DNA of 24,210 nt. Origin: Puniceicoccales bacterium (lineage in GTDB: Bacteria; Verrucomicrobiota; Verrucomicrobiia; Opitutales; JAIRKQ01). The notes beneath the pieces are model-generated. The model was not told the DNA's origin. It ran no database searches and was given only the letters and a program-made list of their open reading frames with translations. A program made the position numbers and the translations under genes. The stretch lies in assembly GCA_031279395.1 (NCBI GenBank), contig JAITIO010000023.1, forward strand, positions 1 through 24,210, given 5' to 3'. Positions 14,782-22,779 of this stretch are shown piece after piece (position 1 is the stretch's first letter; every line of letters starts with the position of its first letter).

Positions 14782-14827
14782 TCACTTTTATGCAAAGAAA
14801 TATTTGATATTCTTTGCATAAAAGTGA
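14782..14827. repeat. 18-bp perfect inverted repeat with 10-base loop
   Basis: TCACTTTTATGCAAAGAA at 14782-14799 is complemented exactly at 14810-14827 around ATATTTGATA. It lies 70 bases after the stop of the 155-residue gene and about 155 bases before the carboxykinase start, both on the - strand. There is no T tract directly after it on either strand, so it is not a textbook terminator. Confidence 0.9.
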
Positions 14828-14896
14828 TGTCACATATAGATTATGCGTCGATTCAGTTCTGCTGGCTGTAGCATTTCGCTAAAACCTCATATTGCG

Positions 14897-15364
14897 TTAT
14901 CGCCCTAGTTTTACTAGGATTCTACCTAAAATAACTGGATAAATAGTTAATAACCCATATATTAAATGAAGATCGAAATATCCACCTCCTGCATAAATAG
15001 GAGCTAGCCTATTTAATTTACGAATGCGAGAATCTCGAACCCTTGGATCTCCCGAGGTGTCGATTTTCTGCCGAAGCTGCGCGGGGCTGAGTCCTACTTC
15101 CTGAAAAAGGAGTCTAATAGCTTCTTTATCCCGTGCTAACGTCCTAAATTCTACAGTTCGTAGACTACCATTTGGCATTTGTGCTATAATTGATGGTATG
15201 TTTGCCAATGGGGAAACACAGCGAACTTTTCTCCTCCCAAAGATATCAGGATCTGGCTTTGGCAAATCTAATATTGTAGCAGGTATTTGATCTAGGGCCT
15301 GCTGCCCACTATGAACGTTTGATAACATTTCCATATAATTTCCAATTGTTGATTGGGACGCCAT
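14897..15364 (-). CDS. Hypothetical protein, 155 residues
   Basis: I do not recognise this protein. The first two thirds are soluble and Pro/Arg-rich (ILDLPKPDPDIFGRRKVRC, LSPAQLRQKIDTSGDPRVRD). The C-terminus ends in a hydrophobic stretch (FDLHLIYGLLTIYPVILGRILVKLG) that could be one membrane helix or a buried helix. There is no signal peptide. The ATG at 15364 has only GTTGGA directly before it. Two exact TTGACA hexamers on the - strand (complements at 15387-15392 and 15443-15448) lie in its upstream region, neither with a clear -10. It is monocistronic, flanked by the 18-bp inverted repeat downstream and the glmS upstream region on the other side. Confidence 0.6.
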   Translation of the reverse strand: MASQSTIGNYMEMLSNVHSGQQALDQIPATILDLPKPDPDIFGRRKVRCVSPLANIPSIIAQMPNGSLRTVEFRTLARDKEAIRLLFQEVGLSPAQLRQKIDTSGDPRVRDSRIRKLNRLAPIYAGGGYFDLHLIYGLLTIYPVILGRILVKLGR

Positions 15365-15675
15365 TCCAACACTTTTTTTGGTTAGCTGTCAACAACAAAT
15401 TTTGTAATTTTTGAAATTTTCCACGAAATTGCAAAAATTTTATGTCAATTTATTTACTTTTGGTAATTGTGCTGCAAATATTTCATCCCGTCGCACATTG
15501 TTATAACTAGCATTGGCTACTCAAACGAAGGGAGGGTTTTGTTTTTAAATGTGGGTTTATAATGCCCATTGCAGAGGATCAATGGGGCGTTACTTATCCC
15601 GCACCTTACCACCCGAGATATGCCTAAAAAAATGTTCTCGCAAAAGGGTCTAGCATGAAGAGTATGAATCTCATC
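15365..15675. other. Divergent intergenic region before glmS
   Basis: This 311-base A+T-rich stretch between the 155-residue gene (- strand) and glmS (+ strand) holds no supported gene. It should contain both divergent promoters. TATAAC at 15502-15507 is a fair -10 for glmS but without a good -35. I looked for a glmS ribozyme-type conserved core and did not see one. Confidence 0.6.
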
Positions 15676-17520
15676 ATGTGTAGTATCATAGGTTATGTTG
15701 GAGTAAAAGATGTCGCCCAAATTTTACTCGATGGGCTCGAAAGGCTGGAATATCGAGGTTATGACTCCGCCGGCATAGCGGGATTAAAAGATGGAACATT
15801 TACCACTGTAAAACAGCTAGGAAGGGTTAAAAATCTTTCAAATGCGATAAACCCTTCGATGAATTTCGGAAATTTAGGGATTGGCCACACAAGGTGGGCA
15901 ACCCACGGAAAGGTTTCCGTAAAGAATGCCCATCCACACATAAGCTTTCATGGACTTTTTGCGATTGTACATAATGGGGTAATAGAAAATTATGAATCGA
16001 TTAAACACTACCTGGCAAAGCAGGGATACAAATTTTACTCTGAAACGGACACGGAAGTTTTGGTAAACTTAATCGAATATCATTTTATAAAAGAATCCGA
16101 TTCGAAAAATAAGTTTCTTGTTAGTGTGCAAAAGGCATTGTTACATGTTAGGGGAACCTATGGACTCGCGGTACTTTGCAAAAATAATCCCGAAGAAATA
16201 GTAATTGCTAGAAAAAGCTCTCCCCTGATCATAGGGATAGGGAAAAATGAAATGTTTGTGGCGAGCGATGCGTGTGCTTTCGTCGCGTATACGAAAAACG
16301 TTGTCTACCTAAATGATGGGGAACTTGCCCATATCACATGCTCAGATTTCTCGATCACAACGATGAAAAATGAAACGATCGATGCCGTAGAATGTGAATT
16401 GGACTGGCAGGTGGAAGACGTTTCCCGGGGAGAACACGAACATTTTATGCTGAAAGAGATTTGTGAACAACCCATATCCATAGAAAATGCTATGCGTGGA
16501 CGGCTTTCGGACGATCTCAGTACGGCAAAATTTGGAGGGTTGCAGCTGCTACCACGTGAATTGCGGCAAATCGATAGGATTTTATTTTGTGCCTGTGGAA
16601 CGGCATGGCATGCCTGTTTAGTTGCCGAGTATTTGATAGAAAAATACGCAAGGATTCCGGTTGAAGTAGCCTATTCTTCGGAGTTTCGGTATGGGAACGT
16701 TCCTTTGGATAAGAACACCCTCGTTTTTATCGTTAGCCAATCGGGGGAAACCTTGGATTCCCTGGCAGCGTTGCAGGAATCTAAACGCAAGGGATACAGA
16801 ACGTTGGCAATAACGAATGTCATAGGTTCCACCATAGCTAGGGAATCGGAGGGAGGAATTTATCAACACTCAGGGCCGGAAATTGGAGTGGCATCGACGA
16901 AAGCATTTACGGCACAACTGTGCATTATCGCCATGTTGGCATTGCTATTTGGACGGTTACACAATATGAGTTTTGATGAAGGCGCTGAATTTGTCCAATC
17001 TCTGTTGGAGTTGCCCCAAAAGATTTCACAAATTTTAGACAAAAAGGATGAAATTCAACGGATTGCAAAAAAATATGCCTACTACAAGGATATGCTATTT
17101 CTCGGGCGGCAGTCGATGTTTCCCATAGCCCTCGAGGGTGCACTAAAACTAAAAGAAATTTCATATATTCATGCGGAGGGTTATCCGGCAGCGGAAATGA
17201 AACATGGTCCAATAGCTCTGGTTTCAGACCAATGTCCATGTATTTTCTTAGCAACACAAAAAGATATTTGGCAAAAAAATGTTTCCAATATACAGGAAGT
17301 AAAAGCCAGAAATGCCAAGATAATTGTGGTGACATCGGAGGGGCATCAAATTTCATCCAATCATGTCAATGATTTGATGGTGGTTCCGGATACCCACGAT
17401 GCTCTCAAACCCATACTGGCAACAATTCCGCTACAACTTTTCGCCTATTATATTGCAAAAGCACGGGGATGTGACATAGACAAACCAAGAAATTTGGCGA
17501 AATCGGTAACCGTAGAGTAA
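15676..17520 (+). CDS. glmS: Glucosamine-fructose-6-phosphate aminotransferase (isomerizing)
   Basis: GlmS makes glucosamine-6-phosphate from fructose-6-phosphate and glutamine, the first committed step toward UDP-GlcNAc for peptidoglycan and LPS. From ATG 15676 it has 614 residues. After Met removal the N-terminal Cys is the glutaminase nucleophile (CSIIGYVG), followed by LEYRGYDSAGIAG, HTRWATHGK and the HNGVIENY segment. The C-terminal half has two SIS sugar-isomerase domains, with CACGTAWHACLVAEY, SQSGETLDSLAAL and EVASTKAFTAQ-type motifs, and ends in the diagnostic DIDKPRNLAKSVTVE. Seven upstream in-frame codons to ATG 15655 are excluded because the Cys must be residue 2. It heads a compact cluster: the TPR gene starts seven bases after its stop. 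Confidence 0.97.
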   Translation: MCSIIGYVGVKDVAQILLDGLERLEYRGYDSAGIAGLKDGTFTTVKQLGRVKNLSNAINPSMNFGNLGIGHTRWATHGKVSVKNAHPHISFHGLFAIVHNGVIENYESIKHYLAKQGYKFYSETDTEVLVNLIEYHFIKESDSKNKFLVSVQKALLHVRGTYGLAVLCKNNPEEIVIARKSSPLIIGIGKNEMFVASDACAFVAYTKNVVYLNDGELAHITCSDFSITTMKNETIDAVECELDWQVEDVSRGEHEHFMLKEICEQPISIENAMRGRLSDDLSTAKFGGLQLLPRELRQIDRILFCACGTAWHACLVAEYLIEKYARIPVEVAYSSEFRYGNVPLDKNTLVFIVSQSGETLDSLAALQESKRKGYRTLAITNVIGSTIARESEGGIYQHSGPEIGVASTKAFTAQLCIIAMLALLFGRLHNMSFDEGAEFVQSLLELPQKISQILDKKDEIQRIAKKYAYYKDMLFLGRQSMFPIALEGALKLKEISYIHAEGYPAAEMKHGPIALVSDQCPCIFLATQKDIWQKNVSNIQEVKARNAKIIVVTSEGHQISSNHVNDLMVVPDTHDALKPILATIPLQLFAYYIAKARGCDIDKPRNLAKSVTVE

Positions 17521-17527
17521 AACTTGA

Positions 17528-20095
17528 ATGAGAAGTTTCGCGAAATTGTTTCTAGGGGTGGCGCTGATTTTTTGTCGGAGTGTCGGTTTGTCGGAGAGCG
17601 AATTGCCCAAAGATACCGCTGATTTCATAGCCGTAGATGTCCATTTCGGCAAAAAGTTTGAAAATTTGATAAACACTGGTAATGGGGCATATAAAATTGG
17701 CTTTTTCACCCTTGCTAAAAAATTCTTCATGGAGGCACTGGCGATCAAAGATTTATCCAATGAGCAGAAATGTGTGGCCTGTACGGGCTTTTTGGAATCA
17801 TGCTTAGCTTCAGGGGAGTTTTCAAATGCGATGGAATCGTTCGATGTGGTTTTGAAATTAGCACACGTCGAGATTCCCCGAGAATTTAAAAGTAGGTTCC
17901 TATTAAATGCTGCGATTGTAGCGTGTTTCAAGCATGATTTCGCAATAGCAAACAGAATTCTACTAAAATTGGACATAAAAGCTTTCGATGACAACGAACT
18001 CGCATGGTATCACGCCGTTAGAAGTGTCATATTCGCCATGGCTGCCAACTTCGAAGAGATGGAAAACAACCTAGAAGAAGCCAAAAAACACTCCCCGTCC
18101 GTCGACCAATCCGTCCACATTCAAGCATTCGTAATCCAATTTTTACTGCAATTCCCAACGCATTCAACGGCCATAAACAACCTCCTCGGAACTGCCGATG
18201 CCATGTATAAAAAGTATAAATTGCAAAGGACAAGCTGCCCATTTGTAAAAGCCTATGCCCTCATGTTGATCCATGGCGGAAATGGGCAAAAAGCAAAAGA
18301 TCTGTTGGATGAACAAATCTCAAAAGTAAAAGATTTAAACGTTCAAGATTTGCAATCACTTTACCTATACCGCGCCCTTGCCGATGGACTCTCTTCCGCA
18401 AGTGGGCTAGATACGGTTCTCGAACTGCTGCTATCTTCAGCCAATGACGAGCTAAAAAAACAAGCATTGAAGCTACTCCTCCTGTCGGTCGAAAATACAA
18501 ATCAACGGATGGAAGCAATCAAAACATTATCCGATGTGAAACTTCAAACCTCCGTTTCAAAAAACATCATGCGCAATATTTCATTTGCCAAACTCAGATT
18601 GGCAATCGATGCCGAAAATCTCACTGCAGCACAGCGCATAGCAGAAGAAATTGTTCTCCAATTTCCCAAGGAAACGCTCATAAAAAACATATACCATGCA
18701 CTTGCCTATTTGGCTTGGCAGCAGGAACCGAAAGACTACCGAATGTCCGCCCATTACCTGGGTAAGGTGCGAGATATTACCTCAGATAATGCGGAAAAAG
18801 TCAATATGACAGTCCAGATCGGCAACGCTTTCTACTTGAGTGAAGCCTATGACATCGCTGCCCATATCTACGAAGAAGTTTTAAAAACGAACGTGGATAA
18901 TGTGAAGTATGACAAAATACTGTGCCAACTCATCCAGGCTGACATTAAATCCAAAAACTTGGTGTTGGCAGAACAGCATTTGCAAAGTGCTCGACAATGC
19001 CACGATTTATTCACGGAATATCGATGGCATGCGGAATTGTTATATATCAATGCCCTCATAGGAGATAATAATCCGCAGCGAGCCATGGACTATCTGTCCA
19101 TGCTTTTAAGCACCTATGCACACAAAATCCAACCATTTTACCTGGTGAAATTTTATTTGCTTCAAGCATATTCACTATTCTCCAAGCAACATTATCAGCA
19201 GGCCCATATCGCCGCAACCAATATCTGTACAATTTTTCCAACCAAAAGTAGTTCCGCTGAAATTTCTCAAATTGTTGGACAAGCATTATTCATGAAAGGA
19301 GTCTGCGAATTTAAATCGCAGAACAAAGAGGCTGCCTTTTTAACATTTGAACGGCTGAGGTCCGACTATGCCGACCAGGAAGTTGCGATGCTGTCATATT
19401 TTGAAGAGGCGGAATATTTTTTCAAACTAGGCAATATTTCAAAAGCGTGTAATGCTCTGCTCACATGTGCAGAAACCAATTGTAGGTACTCCCCATTTGC
19501 CTATTATCGATGTGCCGAATATTGTAAGTCGCTGGGAATGGCTTACTACGACGAAGCAATCGCCCATTTATCGACTCTGATTTTCAAGTATGGAAACCAT
19601 GAAATTATATATGCGGCACATTTGGAATTGGCGGATCTATTACGGTTGATCGGGAGGTTTAGTGATGCTCAACTTGTATACGAGGAGCTACTGAAAAATT
19701 TTCCGTTTGACAGGCGGTATTATTTCACCGAATTTTGCCTAGCAAAGTCGATTTTTGCCCAAAAAAACAAGGATGATCTATTCATAGAACGTACCAAAAT
19801 GATACTTGAACGGCTATATTCCCTTGCCATTGCCGATAAATCTTTACACATAGAGATCGCCGCCATGTATTGCTTTGTCTTACAAGCGAGTTCATCGATC
19901 GATGAGATGAAACAATTCGCATGGGAGACTTTACTGGCTTCCATGGCGGGAGAAAACCTTTTGACTCAAAATGATGTTTACTGGCTTATGCAAATTGCAA
20001 ACATTCTCGCAAATTATTACTTCCTTAATCCGAATGTCTTAGAGCTTGAAACATTACAAGCGATGACGAACAAATTAAAAACCTTCATTCCCTAA
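17528..20095 (+). CDS. Large exported TPR-repeat protein
   Basis: This 855-residue protein has a signal peptide (MRSFAKLFLGVALIFCRSVG) and a body built almost entirely of helix pairs in the tetratricopeptide pattern (for example GNGAYKIGFFTLAKKFFMEA, GNAFYLSEAYDIAAHIYEEV, AAHLELADLLRLIGRFSDAQ, LVYEELLKNFPF). Such repeats act as protein-protein scaffolds. Export plus the neighbours suggests a periplasmic or outer-membrane role in envelope assembly, comparable in style to YbgF or BamD-like proteins but much longer; this is inference. It starts seven bases after glmS and ends eight bases before uppP, so it is very probably translated from the same mRNA. Specific partners cannot be read from the sequence. 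Confidence 0.8.
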   Translation: MRSFAKLFLGVALIFCRSVGLSESELPKDTADFIAVDVHFGKKFENLINTGNGAYKIGFFTLAKKFFMEALAIKDLSNEQKCVACTGFLESCLASGEFSNAMESFDVVLKLAHVEIPREFKSRFLLNAAIVACFKHDFAIANRILLKLDIKAFDDNELAWYHAVRSVIFAMAANFEEMENNLEEAKKHSPSVDQSVHIQAFVIQFLLQFPTHSTAINNLLGTADAMYKKYKLQRTSCPFVKAYALMLIHGGNGQKAKDLLDEQISKVKDLNVQDLQSLYLYRALADGLSSASGLDTVLELLLSSANDELKKQALKLLLLSVENTNQRMEAIKTLSDVKLQTSVSKNIMRNISFAKLRLAIDAENLTAAQRIAEEIVLQFPKETLIKNIYHALAYLAWQQEPKDYRMSAHYLGKVRDITSDNAEKVNMTVQIGNAFYLSEAYDIAAHIYEEVLKTNVDNVKYDKILCQLIQADIKSKNLVLAEQHLQSARQCHDLFTEYRWHAELLYINALIGDNNPQRAMDYLSMLLSTYAHKIQPFYLVKFYLLQAYSLFSKQHYQQAHIAATNICTIFPTKSSSAEISQIVGQALFMKGVCEFKSQNKEAAFLTFERLRSDYADQEVAMLSYFEEAEYFFKLGNISKACNALLTCAETNCRYSPFAYYRCAEYCKSLGMAYYDEAIAHLSTLIFKYGNHEIIYAAHLELADLLRLIGRFSDAQLVYEELLKNFPFDRRYYFTEFCLAKSIFAQKNKDDLFIERTKMILERLYSLAIADKSLHIEIAAMYCFVLQASSSIDEMKQFAWETLLASMAGENLLTQNDVYWLMQIANILANYYFLNPNVLELETLQAMTNKLKTFIP

Positions 20096-20103
20096 ACACC
20101 ACC

Positions 20104-21030
20104 GTGAAAAAATTTTTGTTAGTTTTTACCATTGCCATAGCGTCCTTAACCAATTCTCATGGTGAAGATATTTTCACCACAAAAGAATCCATTATTCTTG
20201 GAATTACCCAGGGAGCGACGGAATTTCTACCGATTTCATCGACCGGACACTTGATATTGGTCGACCGGTTTCTTTTAGACCATGGGAATTTACCGTCGGA
20301 AGATATAGGCGACTCAAAAACTTTGAGGACGCAGGCTAAAAACGCTTACTTCGTAATAATTCAAATTGGGTCAATGCTCGCCGTACTATTTTTATATAAG
20401 CGTAGATTTGTCGACATGTTCCTGGGCCTATTTGGACACAATTATCATGGACGCAATCTGATATTCAACCTGATGGCATCATTTCTGCCGGCAGCGATAA
20501 TCGGCCCTTTCATCGGCGGATGGCTAAAAATATTATACCATGCTTTTTCCGTTGCCATTGCGCTAATTATCGGTGGCATAATCATGATTCACATTGAGAA
20601 ATCTTACCGTAGAAGGTGGATGAAAGGCTATGGAAGGATTGACAATTTAACATTTGCAAAAAGTTTTTTCATTGGACTTTGGCAATGCCTGGCTTTCATC
20701 CCTGGAACGAGTAGATCAATGGCAACCATAATTGGTGGTTACCAATGTGGATTGCGCAGGTCAGAAGCGGCAGAATATAGCTTTCTCCTTGGATTTATAA
20801 CGCTATCTGCGGCGACCATGTACGAATTCGTAAAAGATTTTGATGTCATATTTTTACATTTTAGCCCAAAGATATTTTTGCTAGGGATTAGCGTAGCTTG
20901 CCTATCATCCATCTTGGCAATAAAATTTTTGATTTCTTTCATCGTGCGCAACGGGATGATGATTTTTGCATGGTACAGAATTATTTTAGCAATTTTTGTA
21001 CTTTGCAGTTTTTTCCGCCAATGGGCGTAG
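20104..21030 (+). CDS. uppP: Undecaprenyl-diphosphatase with N-terminal signal-like extension
   Basis: UppP (BacA) dephosphorylates undecaprenyl pyrophosphate to recycle the lipid carrier of peptidoglycan and O-antigen synthesis, and its overexpression is known to give bacitracin resistance. The 308-residue membrane protein shows the catalytic QGATEFLPISSTGHLIL (E40, H49) and the second motif FIPGTSRSMATIIGG (R204), with about seven further hydrophobic helices. The start is GTG at 20104, eight bases after the TPR stop, with no ribosome-binding site, suggesting coupling. Before the usual family start (KESIILGITQG) there is an extra segment MKKFLLVFTIAIASLTNSHG that looks like a cleavable signal peptide; E. 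coli-type UppP lacks it, while I recall similar extensions in Verrucomicrobiota. Confidence 0.94.
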   Translation: MKKFLLVFTIAIASLTNSHGEDIFTTKESIILGITQGATEFLPISSTGHLILVDRFLLDHGNLPSEDIGDSKTLRTQAKNAYFVIIQIGSMLAVLFLYKRRFVDMFLGLFGHNYHGRNLIFNLMASFLPAAIIGPFIGGWLKILYHAFSVAIALIIGGIIMIHIEKSYRRRWMKGYGRIDNLTFAKSFFIGLWQCLAFIPGTSRSMATIIGGYQCGLRRSEAAEYSFLLGFITLSAATMYEFVKDFDVIFLHFSPKIFLLGISVACLSSILAIKFLISFIVRNGMMIFAWYRIILAIFVLCSFFRQWA

Positions 21031-21143
21031 TTTATTTTTTTCCTTTGGAGACGGCTGTTAAACCCCATGGCATATAAATTTTTTCACAAAAATTCTTGAT
21101 TTTCGTTAGTTATCCATTAAGTCATTCCTTCCATTGGAGAGAC

Positions 21144-21380
21144 ATGGCCAGAATTTGTATAATAACCGGAAAGACTCGCAGCACAGGGTGTCGTATCATT
21201 CGTAAAGGACAATCTAAGAAAAGCGGTGGAATTGGTACCCACGTTGTGAAACGAACAAAACGTTTGTTCAAACCAAATTTACAACATATCCGCATATTGT
21301 TGCCAAGCGGACAGGTAAAGCGGGCTTGGGTGGCAGTTAAAGCCATAAAAGCGGGGCTTATTCAAAAGGTCGTTTCCTAG
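21144..21380 (+). CDS. rpmB: 50S ribosomal protein L28
   Basis: L28 is a small basic protein of the large ribosomal subunit. The 78 residues begin MARICIITGKTRSTG, the conserved L28 start, followed by the RKGQSKKSGGIGTHVVKRTKRLFKPNLQ region, where the KxGG/PNLQ pattern is typical, and a C-terminal KAIKAGLIQKV. GGAGAG lies directly before ATG 21144. The frame continues 16 codons upstream, but with no ribosome-binding site and no family match. No zinc-binding CxxC pair is present. It lies 113 bases after uppP and 75 before serS. Confidence 0.95.
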   Translation: MARICIITGKTRSTGCRIIRKGQSKKSGGIGTHVVKRTKRLFKPNLQHIRILLPSGQVKRAWVAVKAIKAGLIQKVVS

Positions 21381-21455
21381 TAAAATTGGAACTGAAAAAT
21401 ATCCAGTGGGTGTAGCTAATCATTGCGTTTTTGTCTTTTGCGAGGAGCGGTTGTA

Positions 21456-22724
21456 ATGTTGTCATTAGAAAATTTACGAAAAAAGTCTGATGAAATAAAG
21501 GCTGGTGTTAGCAAAAAGAAGTTTCAATGCGACGTTGGTAAATTTCTGGCAGTCGATACCCAACGGAGGGTCTATGTGTCTGAATTCGAAGCACTACGAG
21601 CTGAGCAGAAATCAAAAAATGATAAAATAGCAGCTTTAGAAAAGGGATCTGCGGAATTTTTAAATGCCATTAGAGACCTAAAAAATCTTTCATCGAAGGT
21701 AAAAGAAGCCGAGACAAAAATTCGAGAAATCGATGGAGAATGGCGAACGTTATATTTGTCCATTCCGAACGTTCCTCATGAATCCGTTCCCATTGGGAAA
21801 ACGGAAAAAGACAATGTGACGGTTGCCACGTGGAGATACATTGGAGATGTATCGCCTCATGCAATGCCCCACTATGACATTCCGTGGTTTTCGAGCGGGA
21901 TTGACTTTCAACGGGGTGCGAAGGTGACCGGTGCTGGCTTTCCGTTCTATATCGGTGATATGGCTCGATTTGTCCGTGCCCTTCTAAGTTTTTTCCTGGA
22001 TGAAGCAAAAAATAATGGCTATACAGAGTTTATGTGTCCCATTTTGGTCAACCCGGACAGTGCTACGGCAACTGGTCAATTGCCGGACAAGGAAGGCATG
22101 ATGTACCACGATTCTCAGGATGATCTCTATTGCATTCCCACCGCCGAAGTCCCGGTGACAAATTTTTTTCGCGATGAAATTTTTGAAGAAGAGGAACTGC
22201 CGATTTTTCGTTGCGGTTACACGCCATGTTTTCGCCGGGAAGCAGGGAGTTGGGGCAAAGATGTCCGCGGGTTGAACAGATTGCACCAATTCGATAAGGT
22301 CGAACTAGTAAAGTGGGTCCATCCCGACAACAGCTTTCAGGAGCTTGAAAATTTGAGGGCAGATGCGGAAAGAATTTTACAAAAATTGGAAATTCCATAC
22401 CGCTTACTGTCCATTTGCACGGGAGACATAGGGTTTGCACATTCCAAGCAATATGATTTGGAAGTCTGGTCGGGGGGACAAAAACGTTGGCTCGAAGTAT
22501 CTAGCTGCAGCAATTTTACGGATTTCCAAGCCCGGCGTGCTGGAATAAAATTTCGATCGAAGTCCGACGGAAAGCTCCACCATGTGCATACCATTAATGG
22601 GTCCGGCTTGGCGGTCCCACGCGTGCTGGCTGCCCTATTGGAAAATAACCTACAAAGTGATTCTTCGGTAAAAGTTCCAGCTGTTCTGATGCCATACTTT
22701 GGCAAAGAATGCTTAAAGTTTTGA
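21456..22724 (+). CDS. serS: Seryl-tRNA synthetase
   Basis: SerRS charges tRNA-Ser (and tRNA-Sec) with serine. The 422-residue class II enzyme has the N-terminal antiparallel coiled coil that grips the long variable arm (about residues 25-105, rich in Lys and Glu). Its catalytic core includes PTAEVPVTNFF, motif 2 in FRCGYTPCFRREAGSWGKDVRGLNR with the following HQFDKVE, and motif 3 in HTINGSGLAVPRVLAALLEN. Start ATG 21456 is chosen because GAGGAG at 21442-21447 precedes it at good spacing and MLSLENLRKK matches the usual N-terminus; an in-frame TTG at 21423 is ignored. It is followed 55 bases later by proS. Confidence 0.97.
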   Translation: MLSLENLRKKSDEIKAGVSKKKFQCDVGKFLAVDTQRRVYVSEFEALRAEQKSKNDKIAALEKGSAEFLNAIRDLKNLSSKVKEAETKIREIDGEWRTLYLSIPNVPHESVPIGKTEKDNVTVATWRYIGDVSPHAMPHYDIPWFSSGIDFQRGAKVTGAGFPFYIGDMARFVRALLSFFLDEAKNNGYTEFMCPILVNPDSATATGQLPDKEGMMYHDSQDDLYCIPTAEVPVTNFFRDEIFEEEELPIFRCGYTPCFRREAGSWGKDVRGLNRLHQFDKVELVKWVHPDNSFQELENLRADAERILQKLEIPYRLLSICTGDIGFAHSKQYDLEVWSGGQKRWLEVSSCSNFTDFQARRAGIKFRSKSDGKLHHVHTINGSGLAVPRVLAALLENNLQSDSSVKVPAVLMPYFGKECLKF

Positions 22725-22779
22725 AACGTCGATTTTTGTGTTGAAAGATCATTTCGTTTCATAGCTTACGAAGATTCAT

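Noticed and set aside
15365..15675. glmS ribozyme/riboswitch
   Set aside because: The known element is mainly found in Firmicutes, and its conserved core could not be found in this A+T-rich leader.
21096..21143. Upstream starts for rpmB (and similarly 21423 for serS)
   Set aside because: Clear Shine-Dalgarno sites precede ATG 21144 and ATG 21456, and those starts match the conserved protein N-termini.
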